The position numbers and the translations under genes are program-made. From CAIXDN01 sp964482085 (lineage in GTDB: Bacteria; Patescibacteriota; Patescibacteriia; 2-12-FULL-60-25), in the NCBI GenBank assembly GCA_964482085.1, contig CAYZVS010000007.1:1-49373 (forward strand): a stretch of 49,373 nt of DNA, written 5' to 3'. This document shows positions 42,126 through 49,373 of this stretch, piece after piece (the stretch's first letter is position 1; each line of letters opens with the position of its first letter). The notes below the pieces were generated by a model, which searched no databases, was not told the DNA's origin, and saw nothing but the letters and a program-made list of their open reading frames with translations.

Positions 42126-43181
42126 TTACATCGACTTTACGAGATCTGTGGCTGGAATCGCAACTTCAGCCAACAACTCGCGATGCTCGATCAATATACT
42201 CGTACCACGCACAACGCAGTGAAGACAATCGTCAGCAACACGCACAGGCAAACCGGTTCCACGCGTCAGCGCTTGATCTAGTCCGCGCAGTAAGGCTCCC
42301 CCACCTGTGAGAACAATTCCACGTTGCTGAATATCCGCAACAAGTTCTGGGGGCGTAATCTCTAAAATCGCTTTTGTTTGATCGATGATCGTTTTGATGG
42401 AACGCCCAAGCGCTTCACGGATTTGAGCGTCGTTTACTTTGATTTCACGCGGCAAACCGGAAAGGAGATCGCGGCCTCGCATGGTCGCCTCAAGCGGTTC
42501 AGGTAATTCAACAGCAGAACCGATGGCGATCTTGATCTGTTCAGCTACACGCTCACCCAGAAGGATATTAAAAACATCGCGAGCATATTGAATAATGTTT
42601 TTGTTCAATTCATCTCCGGCGATAGCAATGCTCTTTGAAGTCACAACGCCGTTAAGTGAAATGATCGCGATCTCGGTTGATCCGGCTCCGAGATTGATAA
42701 TCATGTTACCGATCGGTTCTCCGATGGAGAGTCCGGCACCAAGCGCGGCTGCAATCGGCTCTTCTACGACCAGCACTTCACGAGCGCCTGCTGCCGTTGC
42801 CGCGTCGCCAACAGCTTTGCGCTCTACTTCTGTTACATCGAGCGGAACACAAATAACAACCGAGGGACGTGGAATTGCGAAGGCCTTGTCTTCATGCACT
42901 TTTTCAAAAAAGTAGCGCAACATTTTTTCCGTAACTTCAAAGTCGGCAATGATTCCCCGTTGCAATGGTCGCGTTACTTGAATATGAGCCGGAGTTTTTC
43001 CAACCATGTTGAGCGCGTCTTCTCCGACAGCCATCACTTGGTTGGTACGGCGATTAATAGCGACAACGGAAGGTTCATTAATCACAACACCACGTCCTTT
43101 TACAAAGACGCGGGTGTTGGCAGTTCCCAAGTCAATTCCGAGCTGCTTGGTCAGCCGGCCAAAGATCGAAGGCCACTTCAT
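42126..43181 (-). CDS. mreB: Rod-shape actin homologue MreB
   Basis: A 351-residue actin-fold ATPase that directs lateral wall synthesis. Phosphate-1 motif LGIDLGTANTRVFV, phosphate-2 IINLGAGSTEIAIISL and the adenosine motif GIVLTGGGALLRGLDQAL. Its presence implies a rod or elongated cell. It is first in the mreB-mreC-mreD-PBP2 series. A possible minus-strand -10 TAAGAT lies 9 bases before the ATG, another short-leader start. Confidence 0.97.
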   Translation of the reverse strand: MKWPSIFGRLTKQLGIDLGTANTRVFVKGRGVVINEPSVVAINRRTNQVMAVGEDALNMVGKTPAHIQVTRPLQRGIIADFEVTEKMLRYFFEKVHEDKAFAIPRPSVVICVPLDVTEVERKAVGDAATAAGAREVLVVEEPIAAALGAGLSIGEPIGNMIINLGAGSTEIAIISLNGVVTSKSIAIAGDELNKNIIQYARDVFNILLGERVAEQIKIAIGSAVELPEPLEATMRGRDLLSGLPREIKVNDAQIREALGRSIKTIIDQTKAILEITPPELVADIQQRGIVLTGGGALLRGLDQALTRGTGLPVRVADDCLHCVVRGTSILIEHRELLAEVAIPATDLVKSM

Positions 43182-43233
43182 AGTGAGCTGATCTTACCGT
43201 CCGGCGGCTCAGTTTGCCACGGACGTCAAGGGG

Positions 43234-43623
43234 TTAACCGCGACGACTTTCCTGAATAGTCAGCAAAATATATTCCAGGGTTCCAACGGCGGCTAAAAGT
43301 AGCAAAAAATTCCACCAGGCAAGCCATCCAAGTGAGGACAGTATCAATGTAAAGACAGCAATCCCGGACAAAAGCATTGCATGTCGGAACGCGATACGGA
43401 CCTCGCGGAAAGCCGTCTGTTTACGGCCGCGTATATGTACACGAAAGATAATCCCAGCAAAGCTCATTAATCCGACCAATGAAGCGTACAAGGCTATATA
43501 AAAGGCCGTCAGGCCCATAAGCCCGCTCTCATCTGGATTCACGTTAAAGATTACGTACGCGAGCAAAGCGCAGGCTACAAAACCGCCTGCGGCCATCAGC
43601 GTCACGAAAGACCGATACCCCAT
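43234..43623 (-). CDS. Hypothetical four-helix membrane protein
   Basis: A 129-residue protein with four membrane segments (about 8-28, 38-60, 80-99 and 101-121) and a basic loop between the second and third (HIRGRKQTAFREVRIAFRH). No family was recognised. It lies 15 bases after the DciA-like gene and 52 bases before mreB. Confidence 0.78.
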   Translation of the reverse strand: MGYRSFVTLMAAGGFVACALLAYVIFNVNPDESGLMGLTAFYIALYASLVGLMSFAGIIFRVHIRGRKQTAFREVRIAFRHAMLLSGIAVFTLILSSLGWLAWWNFLLLLAAVGTLEYILLTIQESRRG

Positions 43624-43638
43624 GGGCTACAGGATACG

Positions 43639-43938
43639 TCAACCGTGCATGATTCTCAATGTGTTGACGATTTTCCCTCCCAACTGTCGGTTAATTTCAT
43701 TACGAAGACGTACATCCCACATGCGTAACTCTTGAATGGCCGCAGGAACACGAGACAGTAGACGCAACTCCCCTTCCGCGAAAGATACGGTTTCAACCAT
43801 GGAAGCTTTTTCCTCACCCCAAACACGTATCAAGCACTCTTTAGTGATTTCCAAAACACGCCTAGACTCGACTTGGCGCGAGATGCCTGCTTTTTGAACA
43901 GCGCCGGGTAATATCCGGCGAATAGGTTGGAAAGCCAT
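43639..43938 (-). CDS. DciA-like (DUF721) protein
   Basis: A 99-residue protein matching the DUF721/DciA pattern: a Trp-containing segment (IRVWGEEKASMVETVSFAEGELRLLSRVPAAIQELRM) followed by RNEINRQLGGKIVNTLRI. DciA proteins load the replicative helicase in bacteria lacking DnaC or DnaI, so a role in replication start is plausible. Short relatives are less certain. It begins 2 bases after the helicase-nuclease gene ends. Confidence 0.75.
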   Translation of the reverse strand: MAFQPIRRILPGAVQKAGISRQVESRRVLEITKECLIRVWGEEKASMVETVSFAEGELRLLSRVPAAIQELRMWDVRLRNEINRQLGGKIVNTLRIMHG

Positions 43939-43940
43939 GG

Positions 43941-46889
43941 TTAGAGCTTCTTGAATTCACAGATATTTTTAAAGTCGCAGTATCTGCAGGTGAAGGGATC
44001 AGGAGTCGGCTGGAAATCACTCAAGGCGATCGCCTCCATACGCTCGACGATCTTCTGCGTGAAGGCGTCGCGTTTTTCTTCTTTCAAGAGTTCAACGTCG
44101 GTGATGACCCAATCGAGAACGTAAATATACGCGAGACGTGAGACTTTGATTCCCTTCTCTTCCAAAGCGACTTGATAGAGATGCAGCTGCTCCTTTGATT
44201 CCGCATCAAGCTCTTCTTTAGCTCTGCCCGTCTTATAGTCATACACGGCATACGTTCCGTCCGGTAATTTGTCGACACGATCGATTTTACCTTTGAGCGA
44301 GTGGAGACCAAGTACGAGCGTAAACGGTAACTCGACACCAAAGATGTCCGGCGCTTGTGTAGCAAAAGCATTCCAGTAGTTTTTTATCGCTTTGCGTCCT
44401 TCTGCTTTGTACTTATCATGCTGATCGCGACTTTCATACCATTCATCGATCCAGGCTTCTTCATACATCGCGTAAGATTCATCGAGAGAAACGCGGAATC
44501 CGCCTTCTGTGGTTTCAAACGTTTCAGACGTTTTTCCAAAGAGACTCCCCTGCTCCGCATTTCCACGCAGTAGATGAAGGTTCAAGATATTCTGATAGGC
44601 AAGGTGAACGGATTGACCGAAACTTTTTTGATAGGTGCCAAATTTTGGAATGCGATAGATATGCTCAAATTTGTACTGAAGCGGGCATTTGCGGAACGCA
44701 GCGAGCTGAGTAAAACTAAATTTTTTCTTTAATTCATAATGCACGAGATCGGCGCGACCGATTTGTTCATCGTCGAGTGTTCGGAGCTGGAGGCGACGCA
44801 CTTCATCTTCCGCTGTACTTACGACAACAGGAATCTCAAGACCAGCTTCTGCAAAAAAGGGTGAAGGTTTTTTTGGACGTGTGCCGCCATACTGCAATCC
44901 GCCCGTGAGATAGAGACGGTCTTTTGCGCGTGTAAGAGCCACGTAAAACAAACGGCGCTCTTCTTCCAAGTGCGCATCACCTTCTGGAAGACGCTCTTTC
45001 ACCAAACCATCTGGCAACGGAATTGCATCGGCACGGCCGCGTGATGGGAAGCGTTGATCTACGAGTGATGCGACAAAAACATGCTTGAATTCCAAACCTT
45101 TTGAAGCATGCACCGTCATGATCTTTACGAGTTCTGGACCTGCATCTGGATCAAAGTCCAAGCCGCCTTCTTCTCCACTCTCGATCTCAATACGCAGCTC
45201 GGTTAGAAATCCACGCAAACTTGGACCATGTGTGGAGTGCTCATAACGTTTCACGCGTTCTGCAAAACCATTCAAGTGTTGGATGTATTCTCGCTTCTCT
45301 CGCTCCGGCAAACGCATAACCCACGCAAGATATTCCGTCTTGTCGAGTGCAAGCTGGAGAATACGTAATGGTAATTCACGACGAGCCGCTTCTGCGAGGC
45401 CCTCTACATGCGCTACAAGCTTCATAGCGATACGCAAACCATCATCACTGACATGTGCATCGGCCGATTGCTTAAGCGCCGCCCAGAGCGATAGTCCTTT
45501 GCGATTCGCGTACTGCGTAAGTGCAGCGACGTCTTTAACTGGCAGATTGTAGCAACCCATGTGCAAGACACGCCAAACAGATGATGATTCATGAAGTCCA
45601 TCAAGCAAGGACAAAATCGCTATGACATCTAGAATAGCTGGCTTAGCGTAAAGACCGCGCAAAGCCATGAATTGAAATGGAACACCAGCACGATCAAGCG
45701 CATGGACAAAAGGTTGAGCACTGTCATTGGAGCGGACGAGGATCGCTAAATCGTTCCAAGTGAGTTCTGGATCTCGTGATTTGAGCGCTTTGATTTCTTC
45801 TGCGACAGCTTCCGCTTCATCCTCAATGCCTCGCTTCCACATTACCTCAACTACTCCCCCTTCTCCTCGTGCAGCTTCTAGCTTTTTAGATAAACCTGTT
45901 TCTGCAAGCTTTACTTCTAGACGATTGGGATTGTTCTTTTTAATGAAACCATAGGCTGTGTCGAGGATTTCTTTGTACGAGCGATAGTTTTGCGTAAGCG
46001 CGACAGTTTTTGCATCAGGAAAATCATCACGAAACTGAAGAATGTTAGCGAGTGAAGCTCCGCGGAATTTATAGATCGCTTGGTCATCGTCACCAACAAC
46101 GGTTACGTTTCGATCTTTGCCGCATAGCAATTTGATCAATTCATATTGTGCCCAGTTGGTGTCCTGAAATTCGTCGACCATCAAGTATCGGAATTGTTTG
46201 CGATAGGATTCAAGTACGGCGGGGCGTTCGCGAAACAGGCGAAGGGTTTCTAGAATCAGGTCGGAAAAATCGAGACTGCCCTCATCCAACATGATTTTGC
46301 GATACATCGCGTAGACATTGGCGAGTTCGAGCAAACGCTTGCGCTCGGCATCTTCCGCACCATCTTGGTCGAGAACGGCGTTCTGAGCAAACTCGAGATA
46401 TTGCTCGGGAGTAATCCCCTCGTCTTTAGCGCGTGAGATGTGCTGGAGAATGCCGCGCAAAAATTTTACTGGATTTCCAAGAGGTCGATAGTGGTCGAGC
46501 GGAAGTTCATCGAGATGACGTTTCAAGAGAAGCCAAGCATCCGTTGGCGTAAGTAATCGAAATTGATTTGGTAGGCCAATTTCCAATCCATGAGCTTCAA
46601 GAACGCGTTGGCAAAAACCGTGAAAGGTTGAGATCCAGAAATCGTATGTGCCACTTGGAAGGAGCTTCAAGACGCGATCTTCCATTTCCGCGGCGGCTTT
46701 TTCCGTAAATGTAAGAGCGAGGAGATTTTCCGTCGTTATCCCCTCCTGCGAGAGTAAATGCGCGTAGCGTCGCGTGAGCACGGTGGTTTTACCCGTACCG
46801 GCACCAGCCACGATCAAGAGCGGCCCGGAACCGTGCATCACTGCCGCGGCCTGGGATTCATTCAGTCCTTCGAAGAGCGTGTCGGACAT
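43941..46889 (-). CDS. UvrD/PcrA-type helicase fused to a PD-(D/E)XK nuclease
   Basis: A 982-residue superfamily 1A helicase: Walker A AGAGTGKTT (28-36), Walker B DEFQDTNWAQ, motif III VGDDDQAIYKFRGA, motif V IMTVHASKGLEFKHVF and motif VI RLFYVALTRAKDRLYL. The C-terminal about 270 residues are a RecB/AddA-like nuclease with KIDRVDKLPDGTYAVYDYKTG. Four cysteines (KCPLQY before the nuclease; C-x2-C-x5-C at the end) fit the iron-sulfur staple of AddB/Cas4-type nucleases. The ATG at 46889 is used rather than a TTG twelve codons earlier. It probably does double-strand-break end processing. Confidence 0.9.
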   Translation of the reverse strand: MSDTLFEGLNESQAAAVMHGSGPLLIVAGAGTGKTTVLTRRYAHLLSQEGITTENLLALTFTEKAAAEMEDRVLKLLPSGTYDFWISTFHGFCQRVLEAHGLEIGLPNQFRLLTPTDAWLLLKRHLDELPLDHYRPLGNPVKFLRGILQHISRAKDEGITPEQYLEFAQNAVLDQDGAEDAERKRLLELANVYAMYRKIMLDEGSLDFSDLILETLRLFRERPAVLESYRKQFRYLMVDEFQDTNWAQYELIKLLCGKDRNVTVVGDDDQAIYKFRGASLANILQFRDDFPDAKTVALTQNYRSYKEILDTAYGFIKKNNPNRLEVKLAETGLSKKLEAARGEGGVVEVMWKRGIEDEAEAVAEEIKALKSRDPELTWNDLAILVRSNDSAQPFVHALDRAGVPFQFMALRGLYAKPAILDVIAILSLLDGLHESSSVWRVLHMGCYNLPVKDVAALTQYANRKGLSLWAALKQSADAHVSDDGLRIAMKLVAHVEGLAEAARRELPLRILQLALDKTEYLAWVMRLPEREKREYIQHLNGFAERVKRYEHSTHGPSLRGFLTELRIEIESGEEGGLDFDPDAGPELVKIMTVHASKGLEFKHVFVASLVDQRFPSRGRADAIPLPDGLVKERLPEGDAHLEEERRLFYVALTRAKDRLYLTGGLQYGGTRPKKPSPFFAEAGLEIPVVVSTAEDEVRRLQLRTLDDEQIGRADLVHYELKKKFSFTQLAAFRKCPLQYKFEHIYRIPKFGTYQKSFGQSVHLAYQNILNLHLLRGNAEQGSLFGKTSETFETTEGGFRVSLDESYAMYEEAWIDEWYESRDQHDKYKAEGRKAIKNYWNAFATQAPDIFGVELPFTLVLGLHSLKGKIDRVDKLPDGTYAVYDYKTGRAKEELDAESKEQLHLYQVALEEKGIKVSRLAYIYVLDWVITDVELLKEEKRDAFTQKIVERMEAIALSDFQPTPDPFTCRYCDFKNICEFKKL

Positions 46890-46928
46890 CGGCTGGATTG
46901 TGCCGTCTGGTCGCCTGAAACGCAAAGG

Positions 46929-48014
46929 CTATGCGTTGCGTTTACGAAGCTTCTCCATCAGCTCCAAATAAAACGCGACGTTGTTTATTGTAGCGAGGCG
47001 TTGGCCGAGCATTTCATCAACCGTAAACAAGTGACGCAAATAGGCCATTGTGTAACGAGCGAGCTCCCCTGTTTTGCCGATGGACTCGTGGCTGTTTTTC
47101 CATTTTTCGTTGGTGATCTGTATCGCTTCGTAGAAATCTGGTTTGGAAAAATCATCGTGCACAAAACGATACAGTTGCCCGTGGCGTGCGTTACGAGTTG
47201 GTAGGACGCAATCCAACATATCGATGCCACGCGCCACGTAACCAACGATTTCATGTGGTTTAGCGCCTCCCATAAAATAACGTGGTTTGTCTTTGGGGAG
47301 AATGTCATCGAGGGCTTCCAAGACTTTGCAGGCCTCTTCATATGGTTCGCCAACAGAAAGTCCACCAATCGCGTACCCGTCAAATCCGATCTCGACCAAT
47401 TCTCGTGCAGAACGCTTGCGGAGCTCGATATCCGTCCCGCCTTGGACAATACCAAAAAGCTTGGCGCCAGGATTTATACTCCCCTCTCTTGTGCGATCAA
47501 ATTCTTCCTTTGATCGACGAGCCCAGCGCGTTGTGAGTTCAAGCGCTTTCTCGAGTGATTCTTTTGTCGCAGGCAATTCCGTACAAACATCGAGTACCAT
47601 CACGATATCGGAACCGATGGTGCGCTGGATTTGCATGCACAGCTCTGGCGTTAGCATCATCTTTGCGCCATCGATATGCGACTGAAATTGTACGCCGTCT
47701 TCTGTGAGCTTACGTAAACCGGAAAGTGAAAAAACCTGGAATCCTCCAGAGTCCGTCAGAAGTGCACCCTTCCAATCCATGAAGCGATGAAGGCCGCCTG
47801 CTTCTTTCATGACATCCATGCCAGGGCGAAGCCATAGATGGTAGGTGTTGGATAAGAGAATCGGAGAGCCGATTTGCTCGATATCGTATGCAGAAAGGGT
47901 TTTGACCGCGCCCTTGGTTGCGATCGGCATAAAAAAGGGCGTCTCAAGATTGCCATGAGGTGTCTCCAGCGTTCCGCGTCGGCCGGTGGGCGACGAATTC
48001 AAAAGCTTAAACAT
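46929..48014 (-). CDS. tgt: tRNA-guanine transglycosylase family protein lacking the zinc cysteines
   Basis: A 361-residue TGT that exchanges G34 for preQ1/queuine in certain tRNAs. Family motifs: FFMPIATKGAVKTLS, TDSGGFQVFSLSGLRK with the catalytic Asp, FDGYAIGGLSVGEP, RYFMGGAKPHEIV and DMLDCVLPTRNARHGQL with the nucleophile Asp. The C-terminal zinc site normally reads C-x-C-x2-C with a His; here the Cys positions are replaced (NSHESIGKTGELARYTMAYLRHLF) and only the His remains. The ATG at 48014 overlaps the upstream stop by 8 bases and excludes 29 unlike residues. Confidence 0.9.
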   Translation of the reverse strand: MFKLLNSSPTGRRGTLETPHGNLETPFFMPIATKGAVKTLSAYDIEQIGSPILLSNTYHLWLRPGMDVMKEAGGLHRFMDWKGALLTDSGGFQVFSLSGLRKLTEDGVQFQSHIDGAKMMLTPELCMQIQRTIGSDIVMVLDVCTELPATKESLEKALELTTRWARRSKEEFDRTREGSINPGAKLFGIVQGGTDIELRKRSARELVEIGFDGYAIGGLSVGEPYEEACKVLEALDDILPKDKPRYFMGGAKPHEIVGYVARGIDMLDCVLPTRNARHGQLYRFVHDDFSKPDFYEAIQITNEKWKNSHESIGKTGELARYTMAYLRHLFTVDEMLGQRLATINNVAFYLELMEKLRKRNA

Positions 48015-48714
48015 CTTTTTCAAAATCTTCTGGGCTCTTGGCTGGTTCAACAAAAATATTCTTTTTAGCCCAAGCTGATCTCTGGAGAAAGAATGCTCCA
48101 AACAGAGACAGGATAATCAGAAACGTAAACATGCCCCATGTACGTGGTGAGGACAACGATTCTCCAAGCACAACAAAGCTCACGGTATGCGGAATGGACC
48201 CAAGTAAGGAGCCGGCAACAAATTGACGATACGGCATGCGCGTCAAACCGGAACCGATACTAACAATATCGAAAGGAAAAAACAGGAGACGCATCGCAAT
48301 CACAGAGATAAAGCCTTGCTCCGAAAGTAAATCGTCATATTTCTTTACCCAGCCCTTTTCATGCTCACTCACAAAGTGGCGACCAAAATAACGACCGAGC
48401 CAGAAACTGATAGAAGCCGCAATATTCAAGCCAAGAACAGCGAGTACTGATCCGAGCCATGGACCAAATAACACGCCAGAAATTACAGAGACGCCAGCGG
48501 AAGGAAATGGAATGATACTGGAAGCCGTCGCAAAACCAAGCAGTGCCAGAGGGCCCCAAGCGCCTGCGCCTTGAATGACATGCCCAACCAAACGCGGAAT
48601 TGTACGCAATGGAATGTTATTGACGTACAACAAGACATATACAGCAAGAATGATCGCGGCGTAGACGACGAGAATACCGATCTTGACCCAATGGACGCGA
48701 TCAAATTTTTTCAT
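48007..48714 (-). CDS. VTT-domain (TVP38/TMEM64-type) membrane protein
   Basis: A 235-residue membrane protein. After a first helix (about 11-32) comes the VTT/SNARE-associated domain (about 55-190): SSIIPFPSAGVSVISGVLFGPWLGSVLAVLGLNIAASISFWLGRYFGRHF, the amphipathic linker and MRLLFFPFDIVSIGSGLTRMPYRQFVAGSLLGSIP. Bacterial relatives (DedA, YdjX, TVP38) affect membrane homeostasis and lipid flipping. It ends in the tgt start region. Confidence 0.86.
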   Translation of the reverse strand: MKKFDRVHWVKIGILVVYAAIILAVYVLLYVNNIPLRTIPRLVGHVIQGAGAWGPLALLGFATASSIIPFPSAGVSVISGVLFGPWLGSVLAVLGLNIAASISFWLGRYFGRHFVSEHEKGWVKKYDDLLSEQGFISVIAMRLLFFPFDIVSIGSGLTRMPYRQFVAGSLLGSIPHTVSFVVLGESLSSPRTWGMFTFLIILSLFGAFFLQRSAWAKKNIFVEPAKSPEDFEKDV

Positions 48715-48721
48715 GGTTTGA

Positions 48722-49373
48722 TTAAAGCTGTTCTTTCTTTTCTTTCATAAAGGCAGACCATTCTTCTAGAAGATTCAAAAAAATCTTGAATGGCGCCTCA
48801 ATAATAAAGTCAAAAAAGAAAATAAAGACGTTGAAGCGCGAGAGTGTTTCCGAAAGCAGCCGGCCGACGCGCAAAACAGGTAGTGAAAAGAAGTCGGCGA
48901 TGATCGTGCCAATATTGTCCGGGCGCTCAACAGCCACGAACTCGCGGGAAGAGTTGCGCAAACGGAAGGCAAAGAAACTGACGACACATAAGAAGAATAA
49001 GAAGATACATGCGCTCACCCAGGTAAAGTGCATCACCATGAGGAACAGGTACAGGAGTCCAAAGCTCACGAGGAACGTAAACAAATAGGCAAATGTGAAC
49101 AGGAATGCGGCAAACCAGCCGCGTTTGCGAGCGATACGGATTTCGCGGCCCTTGGGACCTTCTGGAGAAAGTAGTTCGTCGACGCCACGCTTGATACGCT
49201 CTATATTTTCTTTGGCTGGCGGACGGATCATGAGTCCGACAAGAAACATCAAAACCGGCGCAAAGAATACATTGATCGCGAGCGGGATCTGGTGAACCGT
49301 ACCGTAAATTATACGCTCAGATGGAACTTCCATAAGCAAGGCAAAAAACATCTTTGTCAGGAACAGATAAATC
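48722..49373 (-). CDS. Hypothetical membrane protein, N-terminus beyond the window
   Basis: At least 216 residues with no recognised family. The first ATG is at 49351, but the frame is open to the window edge and the preceding codons (IYLFLTK) continue the hydrophobic segment, so the true start is probably further on. There are about four membrane segments, two of them as a central pair. A cytoplasmic-looking charged loop (PPAKENIERIKRGVDELLSPEGPKGREIRIARKRG) lies between. The last third has a long amphipathic helix. It ends 7 bases before the VTT-domain gene. Confidence 0.7.
   Translation of the reverse strand, partial: IYLFLTKMFFALLMEVPSERIIYGTVHQIPLAINVFFAPVLMFLVGLMIRPPAKENIERIKRGVDELLSPEGPKGREIRIARKRGWFAAFLFTFAYLFTFLVSFGLLYLFLMVMHFTWVSACIFLFFLCVVSFFAFRLRNSSREFVAVERPDNIGTIIADFFSLPVLRVGRLLSETLSRFNVFIFFFDFIIEAPFKIFLNLLEEWSAFMKEKKEQL

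Noticed and set aside
1..49373. CRISPR array, transposase, phage structural genes or rRNA operon
   Set aside because: No regularly spaced direct repeats, no recognisable transposase or phage proteins, and no rRNA-like sequence were seen. The orphan genes at 23711-25776 alone do not justify calling a prophage.
1..49373. UGA recoded as glycine, as in Gracilibacteria
   Set aside because: mreD, the MBL-fold gene, the glycosidase-like gene and others end cleanly at TGA at family-typical positions, and no conserved gene contains an in-frame TGA.

Overview
The window looks like a chromosomal segment of a small, streamlined bacterium, most likely a member of the Candidate Phyla Radiation (Patescibacteria). 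The pointers are inferential: tightly packed, often overlapping gene chains; a lemA-htpX pair; an alr-ddl-ftsQ string; many short membrane proteins without recognisable families; and several promoters whose -10 box lies 5 to 12 bases before the start codon. TGA is an ordinary stop (for example mreD and the MBL-fold gene), so this is not one of the lineages that recode it. No tRNA, rRNA, CRISPR array or transposase was recognised.

Layout. 1-4038 (minus): a proteostasis operon lemA-htpX-clpC ending in a perfect 25-bp palindromic repeat. 4169-6267 (plus): phosphohexomutase and glutamate racemase. 6265-6555 (minus): a probable 6S-like small RNA with its own promoter and terminator. 6557-20137 (plus): rseP, pheS, a membrane/coiled-coil protein, pheT, two small membrane proteins, dnaE, a palindromic repeat, then a coupled chain MBL-fold RNase-like protein, EamA transporter and membrane-anchored glycosidase-like protein. 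20197-21006 (plus): about 800 bases with a strong promoter, many nested hairpins and an intrinsic terminator, but no convincing gene; this is the best candidate for an undescribed large structured RNA. 21074-23648: DUF378, DUF1801 and typA/bipA. 23711-25776: three orphan genes, one built of tetrapeptide repeats. 25879-30143: a DEDDy exonuclease, then a ribonucleotide reductase operon (separate TSCPD protein, NrdB, NrdA without an ATP cone). Its promoter carries two NrdR-box-like sites 32 bp apart and a nearby DnaA box, and its leader has a terminator/antiterminator arrangement. 30180-32248: an acidic protein, rmuC and a SanA-like protein. 32756-43181 (minus): mreB-mreC-mreD-PBP2, greA, lysS, serS, alr, ddl, ftsQ. 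43234-49373 (minus): a membrane protein, a DciA-like protein, a UvrD-nuclease fusion, a Tgt lacking its zinc cysteines, a VTT-domain protein and a membrane protein cut by the window edge.

How it fits together. Most of the window is growth machinery: wall precursors (MurI, Alr, Ddl), elongation and division (MreBCD, PBP2, FtsQ), translation (PheST, SerS, LysS, TypA, Tgt, GreA), replication and repair (DnaE, RmuC, helicase-nuclease, DciA-like), dNTP supply and membrane quality control (HtpX, RseP, ClpC). The unusual parts are non-coding: two probable structured RNAs, a layered control region ahead of the ribonucleotide reductase operon, and the leaderless-type promoters.
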